NCBI RefSeq assembly: GCF_000024985.1
Contig: NC_013523.1
Span: 620,001-684,000 of the forward strand
Length of the DNA: 64,000 nucleotides
Reading direction: 5' to 3'
From: Sphaerobacter thermophilus DSM 20745
GTDB taxonomy: Bacteria > Chloroflexota > Chloroflexia > Thermomicrobiales > Thermomicrobiaceae
The notes beneath the pieces were generated by a model that saw only the letters and a program-made list of their open reading frames with translations, did no database searches and was not told the DNA's origin. Below, piece by piece: positions 7,636 through 15,897 of the stretch (its first letter is position 1; each line of letters opens with the position of its first letter). The position numbers and the translations under genes are program-made.

Positions 7636-9642
7636 TTACCGGTAACTCGCGCCGGCCATCAGTCCCATCAGTTGACTCGCAAGCGCCTGGCTCTGCGCCT
7701 GCATCCGGGCCAGCGTCTGCTCCAGCATCGCGAACTGGCGAATCAGGCTCGCCTCGCGCATGTCGAGGCGATCTTCGAGCCGGCGGATCTGGGCATCCAG
7801 TTGCTTGAGTTGCGCGTCGGCGCCGGTATCCCGGAGCTTGAACACACCGTTGTCGCTGAGCACCTCGCGCAGGTACCGATCGATCCCGGTCAGGATGCCC
7901 TCGGTGTTGCTCACGGCGAGCGTGCTGCCGGCGCCGGTCAGGGTGTCGGACGCCCGAAGCGTGAGCCCGGGGATCAGCGTCGTGTTCGTGCCGCCCGGCG
8001 TGATCGTGCCGGTGGTGGTCGAGACGAGCTGCCCGGCGGCGTCATAGAGGCGAGCGGTCAGGTTGCCGTTACCATCGGACTCGATCTCATAGCGCCCGCC
8101 CGTCGGCAGACCCTCCGGACGCCCCACCACGCTCACGATGTCCCCCGCGGCCGTCAGCCGCGCGCTCGGCTGGGCGGCGAAGAGTTCGAAGACGGCGTTC
8201 GGATTCTCGGTGAGTGCCGCACGGAGCTTGGCCTCGTCGAGCTGCAGGTTGTCGGTCGTACCGACGGCGCTGCCGAACTTCCCGAAGCTGAGGCCGACCT
8301 GGCCCAGCAGCGTGTAGCTGCCGGTGAGTCCTACGGCCATGCCCACGATGCGGTTGCGCAGCGTCGTCGCCACCGAGAGCAGCCCGTGGTCGCCGCTGAG
8401 CAGCCCCGCCTGCTGGGTGGTCGCGTCGTACTTCGTCTGGGTGCGGATCGCGCTGAGCACCGTGTTGAACTGGTCGACGAACTTCTTGACCGCCGCTACG
8501 GCGGCGTCGACGTCCGGCCCAACGGTGAGCGTGGCCGGGTCGTTGGTAGTGCCGGTGAAGGTCAGCGTGACGCCCGGGATCGCGTCGGCAACGGTGTTGG
8601 TGGTGCTGTAGCGCCAGGTGGCTCCGCCGTCGATGCTGTAGGCGGCGTTGGTGCCGAGCGTCTGCGCGGCCGGATCGGCGATGCCCAGGGCGCTGGCGAG
8701 CGTGCCGGTGTCGGACAGCGAGATCGTCAGGCTGCCGGTCCGCTTGCTCTGCAGTTGGAACCGGTCCGCCAGCGGATCGTAGCTGGCGATCACCCCCGCG
8801 TCGGAGGCGTTGATCCGCGCGATCAACGTGCTCAGGGAGTCGACATCGGCGTCGTAGTCGATCGCGACCCCGTTGATGGTGAGCGTGCCCCGTCCCGTGA
8901 CCGGCACTGCCAGGCCCGCGTCCGCCAGCGCGGCCGTCGTGTTCACCGTCGTGAGGCTGGCCATGCCGGTGATCGAGTCACCGTTGCGCGGAGCGGCCAG
9001 TACCTGAGTCATTGACAGAAAATTGGACGTATCTCCGGCGGAGCCGAGCTGGAGCGCACCGCCCGGCGTGTTGGCGCTGATCTGGAGGCGCGCGCGGCCG
9101 TCCACGATCGTCACCGATGCGGTGACGCCGGCCCCGGACGCGTTGATGCGCTCCAGCACGTCGTCCAGCGAGTCGACCTCGGGGTCGACGGCGATGCTGA
9201 CGCCGTTGATCGAGAACGTCCCCGCGGTGACCGGAGCGCGCAGCCGGGCCGTGGCCAGCGGGGCGGTGGTGTCGATGTCGGCCGAGATCGGTGCGGTGCT
9301 GCGAACGACGGTGCTGGTGGCGAGCTGGGAGACGAGGACCGAGTAGGTGCCGGGCGTGGCGCTGGACGAGGCCGACGCGGTGAGCGGCGCGTTGGTCGTC
9401 CCGATCTTGACCGTGTTTCCGCTGAGGGTCGCCGGGTTGAGCAGGTTGGCGATGGCCGTCTGTAGCGCCTGGACCTTGGAGGCGAGGTCGCGCCAGGCTG
9501 CCTGCTTGGCCCGGATCTGGCTCTGCTGCCGCTGCAGGCCGAGCAGTGGGCGGCGCTCCAGCGCCATGATCTGTTCGATCATGTCGCCGGTCTGCAACCC
9601 TGAGATCAATCCGTCGACCCGAAACCCGCCACCAATGCTCAT
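7636..9642 (-). CDS. fliD: Flagellar filament cap protein FliD (HAP2)
   Basis: 668 residues. FliD forms the cap that folds flagellin into the growing filament. The N-terminal FliD_N region (RVDGLISGLQTGDMIEQIMA, then RPLLGLQRQQSQIRAKQAAW) and a C-terminal helical region (RLEDRLDMREASLIRQFAML) bracket several Ig-like, Ser/Thr/Gly-rich repeats including two flagellin-IN-like modules (SINGVSIAVDPEVDSLDDVL and TINGVAIDYDADVDSLSTLI). Longer than the Bacillus protein (about 500) because of the central domains. It lies 42 bases downstream of flaG and is probably driven by the sigma-28-type promoter ahead of flaG. Confidence 0.95.
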   Translation of the reverse strand: MSIGGGFRVDGLISGLQTGDMIEQIMALERRPLLGLQRQQSQIRAKQAAWRDLASKVQALQTAIANLLNPATLSGNTVKIGTTNAPLTASASSSATPGTYSVLVSQLATSTVVRSTAPISADIDTTAPLATARLRAPVTAGTFSINGVSIAVDPEVDSLDDVLERINASGAGVTASVTIVDGRARLQISANTPGGALQLGSAGDTSNFLSMTQVLAAPRNGDSITGMASLTTVNTTAALADAGLAVPVTGRGTLTINGVAIDYDADVDSLSTLIARINASDAGVIASYDPLADRFQLQSKRTGSLTISLSDTGTLASALGIADPAAQTLGTNAAYSIDGGATWRYSTTNTVADAIPGVTLTFTGTTNDPATLTVGPDVDAAVAAVKKFVDQFNTVLSAIRTQTKYDATTQQAGLLSGDHGLLSVATTLRNRIVGMAVGLTGSYTLLGQVGLSFGKFGSAVGTTDNLQLDEAKLRAALTENPNAVFELFAAQPSARLTAAGDIVSVVGRPEGLPTGGRYEIESDGNGNLTARLYDAAGQLVSTTTGTITPGGTNTTLIPGLTLRASDTLTGAGSTLAVSNTEGILTGIDRYLREVLSDNGVFKLRDTGADAQLKQLDAQIRRLEDRLDMREASLIRQFAMLEQTLARMQAQSQALASQLMGLMAGASYR

Positions 9643-9684
9643 CCCGTGTCTCCCTGCTCCCCGGTCCTGGCGTTCCTTCGGCCC

Positions 9685-10029
9685 CTATCTGCTGATTTGC
9701 TCCAGCCCCCGCAGCACCTCGTGCAGCGCGCGCGGCGGCACCTGGCGGATGACCTCGTCGGTGGCGCTGTCCACGACCTGTACCACGACGCGGTTGCTGC
9801 CCTCCTCACGCAGGAACCGCAGGTAAACGGTCGGCGGCAGCTTGCTCAGCGTCATCCCGCCGACGCTCAGCTCGACGATGTCGCTCGGGGCGCCAGGGAC
9901 GAGCGCCTGCCGCGCGGCCGAGCGCGGGCCGTGCGTCGCCTGGGCCGGACGGATGGGATAGGGATAGCTCGTGACATCCCGTGCGGGGGATTCGGCGACC
10001 GCGTCGACCGGACCAACTCGATTCGCCAT
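9685..10029 (-). CDS. flaG: FlaG-family flagellar protein
   Basis: 114 residues. FlaG proteins affect filament length; molecular function is not settled. The C-terminal half shows the family pattern LRFLREEGSNRVVVQVVDSA followed by DEVIRQVPP. Start 10029 has GGAAGGAGG at proper spacing; a longer frame begins upstream without a site. First gene of a flaG-fliD-fliS-fliT-sortase run, preceded by a sigma-28-type promoter at 10090-10117. Confidence 0.88.
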   Translation of the reverse strand: MANRVGPVDAVAESPARDVTSYPYPIRPAQATHGPRSAARQALVPGAPSDIVELSVGGMTLSKLPPTVYLRFLREEGSNRVVVQVVDSATDEVIRQVPPRALHEVLRGLEQISR

Positions 10030-10089
10030 GGTGCCTCCTTCCTGCTGAGGGGTGACGATGTGGGCCAGCATGCCCCTCCTTGATAGAGA

Positions 10090-10117
10090 TCATCGGCAGG
10101 GGAGGGGGTGAACTTTA
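10090..10117 (-). promoter_or_regulatory. Sigma-28-type promoter for flaG-fliD-fliS-fliT-sortase
   Basis: On the minus strand: TAAA, 16 bases, then GCCGATGA, close to the flagellar sigma consensus (TAAA-N15-GCCGATAA). It lies about 60 bases upstream of the flaG start. The element GCCGATGATC is shared exactly with the flagellin promoter at 11324. Confidence 0.8.
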
Positions 10118-10231
10118 GGGGCGCAAAGGTCGCGACCGCGGTTCACTGCCGAGGCTGGCGCGGATCAGCTTGCGTCTCGGTGGAGGCGGCGCCGGTGACC
10201 ATAGATCGGGGGATGACCGAGAGAAACGGAA

Positions 10232-10257
10232 CGGGACCGGCTCGCGAGCCGGTCCCG
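10232..10257 (-). terminator. Hairpin terminator downstream of flagellin
   Basis: A perfect 26-bp palindrome, CGGGACCGGCTCG and its reverse complement, begins 28 bases past the flagellin stop. On the minus strand it is followed by a T-rich stretch (TTCCGTTTCTCT), consistent with intrinsic termination separating flagellin from flaG. Confidence 0.75.
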
Positions 10258-10285
10258 CCCGGGGAGGTTGCCGTGCGTCCGTGAT

Positions 10286-11164
10286 CTAACGCAGGAGCGA
10301 CAGCACCATCTGCGGCGCCTGGTTGGCCTGTGCCAGGACGGCCGTGCCCGCCTGCTGGAGGATCTGGGCGCGGGTCATCGCCACGACCTCCTCCGCCATA
10401 TCGGCGTCGCGGATGCGCGACTCGGAGGCGGACAGGTTCTCCACCGCCACGTTCAGGTTGTTGATGGTGTGCTCCAACCGGTTCTGGTACGCACCGAGGC
10501 TGGAGCGGATCTGGGACACGTCCTTGACCGCCTGCACGACCGAGTCCACGACGTCCCGGAAGGCCTGCTCCACGCCGGTGCCGCCACTGATCGCAGTCCC
10601 CAGGGCGGTCACCGCGGCATTGAGGCTGGTGACGGTGCCCCCGGTGTTGCCGATGTCGGCGGTGCTGATCCCCTGGATGTTGATGCTCAGGACCTCCGCG
10701 GCCGAGGTGCCAGAACCGATCTGCAGTTCCACGGTCACGCCGGTGGCACCGCCATTGAAGAGCTTGATGCCGTTGAATCCGGTGGTGTTGGCGATCCGGT
10801 CGATCTCCTCCACCAACTGCTTCAACTCTGCCTCGACGGCCACCTGGTCGTCCTGCGACAGCGTGCCGTTGGCGCCCTGGAGCGAGAGCTCGTTCATGCG
10901 CTGAAGGATGCCGTGGACTTCGTTGAGCGCACCCTCAGCGGTCTGGACGAGCGAGATGCCGTCCTGCGCGTTGCGCACGGCCTGGCGCAGGCCGCGGATC
11001 TCGACCCGCATCTTCTCGCTGATGCTCAGGCCGGCCGCGTCGTCGGCCGCGCGGTTGATGCGCAGGCCGCTGGAGAGGCGCTCAATCGCCTTGTTCATGC
11101 TGAGCGCGGACATCCCCAGGTTGCGCTGGGCGTTCAATGCGGCGGTGTTGGTATTGATACGCAT
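10286..11164 (-). CDS. fliC: Flagellin (filament subunit)
   Basis: 292 residues. The conserved D0/D1 ends are complete: MRINTNTAALNAQRNL and RLSSGLRINRAADDAAGL at the N-terminus, SRIRDADMAEEVVAMTRAQI and ending LAQANQAPQMVLSLLR at the C-terminus. The central region (about 150-205) is short, so variable D2/D3 domains are nearly absent. AAAGGAGG precedes the ATG. It is a single-gene transcript: sigma-28-type promoter at 11324-11351, a leader of roughly 150 bases with a CsrA-type hairpin, and a hairpin terminator. Only one flagellin is in the window. Confidence 0.98.
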   Translation of the reverse strand: MRINTNTAALNAQRNLGMSALSMNKAIERLSSGLRINRAADDAAGLSISEKMRVEIRGLRQAVRNAQDGISLVQTAEGALNEVHGILQRMNELSLQGANGTLSQDDQVAVEAELKQLVEEIDRIANTTGFNGIKLFNGGATGVTVELQIGSGTSAAEVLSINIQGISTADIGNTGGTVTSLNAAVTALGTAISGGTGVEQAFRDVVDSVVQAVKDVSQIRSSLGAYQNRLEHTINNLNVAVENLSASESRIRDADMAEEVVAMTRAQILQQAGTAVLAQANQAPQMVLSLLR

Positions 11165-11193
11165 TGGTTTGGCCTCCTTTGCCGTTCCTACTT

Positions 11194-11213
11194 CCGTCGC
11201 CTCCCTGCGACGG
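11194..11213 (-). promoter_or_regulatory. Flagellin leader hairpin with GGA loop (candidate CsrA site)
   Basis: In the transcript, a 7-bp stem (CCGUCGC / GCGACGG) closes a six-base loop AGGGAG. GGA presented in a hexaloop is the known CsrA recognition form. A second GGA lies in the ribosome-binding site AAAGGAGG (11173-11180), about 15 bases downstream, matching the two-site arrangement of the Bacillus hag leader. csrA and fliW are 1-2 kb away. Confidence 0.65.
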
Positions 11214-11323
11214 TTTCCCGTTACCTTCTCCGATCGCCCGCTGCGATCGGCTGCGACCGTACGGCGTCGCTCCCGGTTGACCTTTCTCTGCCCCGTCGGG
11301 GCGGACCTCCTCTCTGTTAGGGA

Positions 11324-11351
11324 TCATCGGCATAGGGTGGAAAAGACTTGA
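11324..11351 (-). promoter_or_regulatory. Sigma-28-type promoter for flagellin
   Basis: On the minus strand: TCAA, 16 bases, then GCCGATGA. The promoter is 160 bases from the start codon, leaving a long leader. Its GCCGATGATC matches the flaG promoter. Confidence 0.82.
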
Positions 11352-11481
11352 GGGGTAGCCAACGCTGGTTTGCCCGACCTCGGAGCCGGGCCTTGTGGAG
11401 CCTATTGCGGCGGCTCGGTGTGGGGGATGAGTCTTCCTGTTATGCAGGCCGCGTCTAATCGGTCTGCGGACGTGGTGGGGG

Positions 11482-11967
11482 GCCCGGGGCTCAAGCCGCC
11501 GGGCTGACAACGAAAGCCGGCTGATGATCTTTCACAACTGAATCGGACTATCGCTCCGACGACCGCTGCGAGGTGCGACAGGACACAACCCACGCACGAT
11601 TCTGAGCGCTCCGCAGGCATCGATGTGCCTAGGCGAGTATGGTCCGAGTTAGTTTGGAAACATCATAAGCCGGCTGGGACGGAGCAAGGCTCACCGCCCG
11701 GCGTTGTGTCTCACCGCTCGGCGTGTGCCCGGGGCTCAAGCCGCCGGGCTGAATATTGGGTAAGCCCACTGAAGGGGCTGTGATGACTACCTCCAGGCGT
11801 ACCCGGTGCGGCCACCCACCGGACACCGCGTCCCAAGCCCCTTCAGTGGGCTTCGCCGTGTCAGCCCGGCGGCTTGAGCCCCGGGCACGCGCCGAGCACC
11901 TGGACCCTCCCGCCACCTATTCGGCTCATTGCGTCCAGCCCGCGTTAGCGGGCTTTCGTTGTCAGCC
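11482..11967. repeat. Nested inverted-repeat element (REP/MITE-like)
   Basis: Outer pair: 17 bp GGCTGACAACGAAAGCC at 11502-11518, inverted at 11951-11967. Inner pair: 28 bp beginning GTGCCCGGGGCTCAAGCC at 11725-11752, perfectly inverted at 11861-11888. Innermost: AAGCCCACTGAAGGGGCT at 11762-11779, inverted at 11835-11853. A further copy of the GCCCGGGGCTCAAGCC unit is at 11482-11507, and a hairpin AGCCCGCGTTAGCGGGCT is at 11937-11954. No transposase is inside. It looks like clustered REP-type palindromes or a non-autonomous element; which cannot be told from one locus. Confidence 0.8.
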
Positions 11968-12066
11968 TGGGGGGTCACCGGGGCACGCGCCACCAGCGCG
12001 GACCCGACCGACGGGGCTGGTTGGCCGCTCGGATGGCGGCAGCGCCCGTGGATCCCAAGATAGAGT

Positions 12067-12084
12067 CGGGCGAGGACGCCCGCG
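12067..12084. repeat. 18-bp dispersed hairpin repeat, copy 1
   Basis: CGGGCGAGGACGCCCGCG, containing a GGGCG/CGCCC hairpin with a four-base loop. An identical 18-mer is at 59883-59900, also intergenic. Confidence 0.7.
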
Positions 12085-12134
12085 CTCCTGGTCGGATGCG
12101 CCGGTGCTGAGGTTCTTGCGCGCGGTGTCGCAGC

Positions 12135-12386
12135 TCAGCCGTGCGTCGCGGCGGTTTGGCGGAGGGTGTGGCCGAGCTTGCGGAGGATGTTGGGATGCTG
12201 GGAGGTGCGGGCTGCCTGGAGGTTCTCGGCGCGCACGGCTTCGTAGATCTCCTCGCGCACGATGGGGATGGAGCGTGGAGCCTCGATGCCGAGGCGGGCA
12301 CGCTCGCCCTCGACACTAAGCACCGTCACCCGGATCTCACCGTTGATCACGATCGTCTCGCCGGCGCGCCTTGCGAGTACCAGCAT
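12135..12386 (-). CDS. csrA: Carbon storage regulator CsrA
   Basis: 83 residues. CsrA is an RNA-binding homodimer that blocks translation by binding GGA hairpins. The N-terminus MLVLARRAGETIVINGEIRV and the RLGIEAPRSIPIVREEIYEA stretch, including the RNA-contact region, are intact. It has a C-terminal extension (about 20 residues) beyond the minimal 60-residue core, as in flagellar CsrA of Gram-positives. It follows fliW by 9 bases, and the likely target is the flagellin leader at 11194-11213. Confidence 0.97.
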   Translation of the reverse strand: MLVLARRAGETIVINGEIRVTVLSVEGERARLGIEAPRSIPIVREEIYEAVRAENLQAARTSQHPNILRKLGHTLRQTAATHG

Positions 12387-12395
12387 CGGCGCACC

Positions 12396-12833
12396 CTATT
12401 CCGTGACCGTGCCGAGGGGGTACCGCACGGGCCAGGTCGAGTCGGTCAGGACGACCTGGGTGCCACAGCCGGCTTCCCGGTCGATGACGAGTGGTCCGGC
12501 CAGGTTGGCGGTGACCTCCGAGGACTCGTGCACCGTGAGGGTGCAGTACAGGTCGATGTCGGGACGTGCTCCCACACCGAGCGCTGCCAGGGCAGCCTGA
12601 TCGCCAGGGCCGAGATGGTCGAGGTAGCTGGGGACGAGTGGTTCGACCGCGGCGACGAGTAACGAAACGCTCGGCTCGTCGAGGCACTGGAGCAGGGCGA
12701 ACTCGGGTGTCTCCGGGTCTTCCACGACCTGGAACCGGCGCCAGCGGGGGAAGCCGACCAGTCCAGCAGGGAAGAGCACCGTGGTAGTGACCGGGGCATC
12801 CGCGACCGGGTCGATTGCGTGGGCAAGTGCCAT
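12396..12833 (-). CDS. fliW: Flagellar assembly factor FliW
   Basis: 145 residues. FliW binds either flagellin or CsrA; when flagellin leaves the cell, free FliW sequesters CsrA and releases flagellin translation. Recognisable stretches: FPAGLVGFPRWRRFQVVEDP and PLVIDREAGCGTQVVLTDST plus a final YPLGTV. ATG 12833 has GGAGAGGG at proper spacing; an ATG eight codons earlier overlaps the flgL stop. The order flgK-flgL-fliW-csrA matches Bacillus and other Gram-positives. Confidence 0.95.
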   Translation of the reverse strand: MALAHAIDPVADAPVTTTVLFPAGLVGFPRWRRFQVVEDPETPEFALLQCLDEPSVSLLVAAVEPLVPSYLDHLGPGDQAALAALGVGARPDIDLYCTLTVHESSEVTANLAGPLVIDREAGCGTQVVLTDSTWPVRYPLGTVTE

Positions 12834-12853
12834 GTGATCCCTCTCCAGCCTAC

Positions 12854-13735
12854 TCATGCCAGGTAGTCGAACAGGCTCGGCAGGATGCCGCGGGAACCTG
12901 CGGCGAGCGACGCCTGGTAGATGGTCTGCAGCGTCGAGTAGTCGCTCACCGCTTTCGCCAGGTCGACGTCCTGGATCTGACTGCGCAGGCGCGCTACGCT
13001 CACGTCAAGCGCCTCAAGGCGGGAGGCCTGCTCTTCGAGCTGACTGCCGATGGCTCCAGCGCGCGCCTGCGCGGTGAGAAGCGCTGTGTGCGCGTCGTCG
13101 AGCGCGTCGATAGCGGCGCGCATCGCGTCCGGGTCGTTGGCGGCGACGGCCGCCTGTGCCTGTGCCAGGGCATTGAGCGTCGGCAGGATAGCGGTATCGC
13201 CGGTCACGTTGATCGTCACGGTGACGCCGACATCGATTACCCGCACGATCGGGCCGGAGTCTCCCTGATAGACAGGGGCGTTGGGCGGCCCGCTGAAAGC
13301 CGGCGTGTCGGTCTTCTGGCCGGAGAAAATGTAGCGGCCGTTGAGGCGAGTGTTGGCGGTACCGATCGCCAATTCCAGGATCCGCTGCAGCTCGGTCTCG
13401 ATTGCATCGCGGTTCTCGGGCGCCAGTGTGCCGTTAGCCGCGGCGAGCGTGATCTCACGCGCCCGCTGGATGCCGGCGTTGATGCTCGACAACGCCTGGT
13501 CGGTCGCATCGATCCAGGAGCGGGCGTCGTCGATGTTGCGCAGGTGCTGCTGGATGCGGGCGCGCGTCGAGTCGAGCTGGAGGACGTTGGCCGTACCGAC
13601 CGGGTCGTCGGACGGCCGGCGGATCTGCCGCCCGGAGCCGATCTGATCAGCCACGCGGTCCAGTCGCGCCGCGTTGCGGGTGATGTTCCACAGAATGGTC
13701 TCGCTCATCATCGCTGTCGAGACTCGCATGGTCAC
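12854..13735 (-). CDS. flgL: Flagellar hook-filament junction protein FlgL (HAP3)
   Basis: 293 residues. FlgL joins the hook cap FlgK to the flagellin filament. Flagellin-like N-terminus (MRVSTAMMSETILWNITRNA, then RIGSGRQIRRPSDDPVGTAN-type motif at about 25-48) and a C-terminal coiled coil (QDVDLAKAVSDYSTLQTIYQ) ending SLFDYLA. It begins 4 bases after flgK, and its stop overlaps a rejected upstream fliW start. Expression is expected from the sigma-28-type promoter ahead of flgK. Confidence 0.95.
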   Translation of the reverse strand: MTMRVSTAMMSETILWNITRNAARLDRVADQIGSGRQIRRPSDDPVGTANVLQLDSTRARIQQHLRNIDDARSWIDATDQALSSINAGIQRAREITLAAANGTLAPENRDAIETELQRILELAIGTANTRLNGRYIFSGQKTDTPAFSGPPNAPVYQGDSGPIVRVIDVGVTVTINVTGDTAILPTLNALAQAQAAVAANDPDAMRAAIDALDDAHTALLTAQARAGAIGSQLEEQASRLEALDVSVARLRSQIQDVDLAKAVSDYSTLQTIYQASLAAGSRGILPSLFDYLA

Positions 13736-13739
13736 TCTC

Positions 13740-15155
13740 CTACCGGCCGACGAGGCCCGTGCCGTTGATTAACTTGTCGAGCATCTCATCCACGACGGTC
13801 ATCGCCCGAGCCGCCGCTTGATAGGCGTGCTGGTACTTGATCAGGTTGACCGCCTCTTCGTCGAGCGACACCCCGGCGACCTCCTGCCGGCGCCGGTCGA
13901 TGGCGCGGGTCAGCGACTCCTGATTGACTCGGTCGGCCTCGGCTCGCTCCGCCTCCCTCCCGACGCGGGCGATGAATGTCTCGTAGAAGGTGTTGATGGT
14001 CGCCGTGCCGCTGCCCATGGTGAGCTCTTCAGCCAGCCCGGCGATCGCGAGCGCGATGTCGGCGTTGCCCGGCACCCCCGGCGCCGAGGCCACGGCGAGG
14101 AGCGACGGGTCGGCGGTCAGCGCCGGCAGCACACGCAGGTCGCCGTTCGGCAGGATTTCGAAGAAGTCGCGTCCAGGCGGCGTCGGCCCGGTGTCGGTGA
14201 GCCCGAAGCCGGCCTGGTGCCGCGCGTTCACCTCGGCCACCAGCGTGTCGCGCAGGGCCTCCAGATCGCCGAGGATCCCCGGCAGCGCCACGTTGTGCAT
14301 CTCGATCAGCCCGGCGGCGGCGCCGAGCGTGACGTCGACTGAGCGGCCGTCGCTGACCCACGTCAGCTCCGCGTTGCCCGTGACCGGGTCGAAGGTCACC
14401 CGCAGGGCGTCGGTCTGATCCCGGTCCACCAGGGCGTGACCGGCGATGTAGACGTTGATCGCGCCGTCGGGCGTGACGGTCGTGGTCGTACCGATGCTCC
14501 GGGCGAGCTGGTCGAGCAACTGGTCGCGGGTGTCCATGAGGTCGTTGGGCTGCTGGCCCATCGCCAGGACGCCGCGGATCTGGGCGTTCAGGCTGGCGAT
14601 CTGCTGTGCGATCTGGTTGATTCTGTCGGCCTCAAGCGCCAGCCGGTGGGCGGCTTCCTCGCGCTGCTGCAGCACCTGGTTGCGCATGGCGTTGAAGCGA
14701 TGGGCGAGCGTCTGCGCCACCTCGATGAGCGCCTGGCGGGTGGGCACGTGCTCTGGCCGGTTGGCGACCTCTTCCCAGCCTGCCCAGAACTTGTCGAGTG
14801 CCGCGCCGAGGCCCGTCTCGCTCGGCTCGTTGAGCAGCGTATCGAGCGTGCGGTAGATGGCGGTCTTGGCCTCGCTCATGCCGAGCTGCTCGGCCTGGGT
14901 GCGGTACTGGACATCGAGGAACCCTTCGCGGATGCGCTGGACCGAGAGGACGGTGACGCCGGTTCCGATCTGGCCCACCCGCGGCGCGCTTAGCGTCGGG
15001 ATGGTATAGGGCGGGGTGGTCCCGAGCGCCGCAACCTGGCGGCTGAACCCGGGCGTATTGGCGTTGGCGATGTTGTGGTTGGTGACGTCGACCGCCCGCT
15101 GCTGGGTCTGCAGCGCGCGGAGCAAGGTTTCCAGTCGTCCAAACGTTGGGAACAC
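13740..15155 (-). CDS. flgK: Flagellar hook-filament junction protein FlgK (HAP1)
   Basis: 471 residues. The rod/hook-type N-terminal motif (RAVDVTNHNIANANTPGFSR) and C-terminal helix (EEAVNLIKYQHAYQAAARAM, then VVDEMLDKLINGTG) are diagnostic of FlgK. First gene of flgK-flgL-fliW-csrA, with a sigma-28-type promoter at 15197-15223. Slightly shorter than the Bacillus protein (507), with no sign of truncation at either end. Confidence 0.96.
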   Translation of the reverse strand: MFPTFGRLETLLRALQTQQRAVDVTNHNIANANTPGFSRQVAALGTTPPYTIPTLSAPRVGQIGTGVTVLSVQRIREGFLDVQYRTQAEQLGMSEAKTAIYRTLDTLLNEPSETGLGAALDKFWAGWEEVANRPEHVPTRQALIEVAQTLAHRFNAMRNQVLQQREEAAHRLALEADRINQIAQQIASLNAQIRGVLAMGQQPNDLMDTRDQLLDQLARSIGTTTTVTPDGAINVYIAGHALVDRDQTDALRVTFDPVTGNAELTWVSDGRSVDVTLGAAAGLIEMHNVALPGILGDLEALRDTLVAEVNARHQAGFGLTDTGPTPPGRDFFEILPNGDLRVLPALTADPSLLAVASAPGVPGNADIALAIAGLAEELTMGSGTATINTFYETFIARVGREAERAEADRVNQESLTRAIDRRRQEVAGVSLDEEAVNLIKYQHAYQAAARAMTVVDEMLDKLINGTGLVGR

Positions 15156-15196
15156 GTCCGTGACCTCCCCGGTGTTCTTCGTCCCTCTGTTTACGA

Positions 15197-15223
15197 CTAT
15201 CGGCAGGTGGCGCCGGAACTTGA
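15197..15223 (-). promoter_or_regulatory. Sigma-28-type promoter for flgK-flgL-fliW-csrA
   Basis: On the minus strand: TCAA, 15 bases, then GCCGATAG, about 42 bases upstream of the flgK start. One base shorter in spacing than the flaG and flagellin promoters. Confidence 0.78.
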
Positions 15224-15265
15224 GGGACGGAGCGTGTCCGCACCGCGTCCGCGACCCGCTGTTGC

Positions 15266-15382
15266 GCTGTCATCCTGAGCGGAGCGATGGATCTCGGATC
15301 AGGACGGCCCGCCCCGAGGCGAGCAACCGTCGACTACGCAGCCCGGCGCGGAGCCGCGGGCGCCTCCGCTCAGCATGACAGC
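15266..15382. repeat. Inverted repeat of the TGTCATCCTGAGC type
   Basis: Arms GCTGTCATCCTGAGCGGAG (15266-15284) and its inverse with one mismatch (15364-15382) flank about 80 bases. Similar TGTCATCCTGAGC intergenic repeats are widespread in unrelated bacterial genomes. It lies between flgN and flgK; the roughly 295-base gap (15156-15450) holds no gene. Confidence 0.75.
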
Positions 15383-15450
15383 ATGTGCGGCGACGCCTGG
15401 TTGCCGTCCGAACCAGGGGAAGGCGAGATGCCGACATACCTATCGGGCAC

Positions 15451-15897
15451 TCAGGCGGTGTGGTCGAAAAGGTGCGGGCGGACAGGGACCTGGGTGCCGG
15501 GGTGATAACCGTTCAGACGGCTGGCGAGCTGGTTGTTGGCGATGATCGTCTCGTGGGTCACGCCGGCGAGCGCGTCGATGAGGTCGTCCACCTGGTCGCG
15601 CAGGAGCGCCACCCGACCGGCCTCGCGCTCCAAGTCTCGAAGGTGTGGGGCGAGCGCGGCGCGTTCCGCGTCATCGAGCGCCGCGAACTGGGAGTCGAGC
15701 CGGTCCTGGATGTTGGAGGCATCGGTGCAGAGGGTCTGGACGTGGCGGACGACCTCCGCCACGGCATCGAGGTCGCCATCGCCGAGGGCCGATCGCAGGC
15801 CCTCCAGGCGCTCGACCAGCCGCTGCTGGATCTTGATGAGTGCCTCGACGAGGGTCTGCGCCTCCAGGACGCGGCGCTCGGGCTCAGGCCTGGTCAT
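15451..15897 (-). CDS. flgN: FlgN-family flagellar chaperone
   Basis: 148 residues, helical throughout. FlgN chaperones the junction proteins FlgK and FlgL. The central pattern (ALDDAERAALAPHLRDLERE, then VALLRDQVDDLIDALAGV) and C-terminal NNQLASRLNGYHPGTQVPV resemble FlgN C-termini. It overlaps flgM by 14 bp and precedes flgK, the standard flgM-flgN-flgK-flgL order. Family identity is low by nature; position is strong support. Confidence 0.85.
   Translation of the reverse strand: MTRPEPERRVLEAQTLVEALIKIQQRLVERLEGLRSALGDGDLDAVAEVVRHVQTLCTDASNIQDRLDSQFAALDDAERAALAPHLRDLEREAGRVALLRDQVDDLIDALAGVTHETIIANNQLASRLNGYHPGTQVPVRPHLFDHTA

Larger units (their letters stand above)
11165..12134. other. 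Long intergenic region between flagellin and csrA; repeat-rich, no gene
   Basis: About 970 bases. The left part is the flagellin leader and promoter (to about 11355). From 11482 to 11967 lie nested inverted repeats, and 12067-12084 is a dispersed 18-bp hairpin repeat. Open frames here are repeat-derived, lack ribosome-binding sites and resemble no known protein. The csrA stop is at 12135. Confidence 0.7.
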
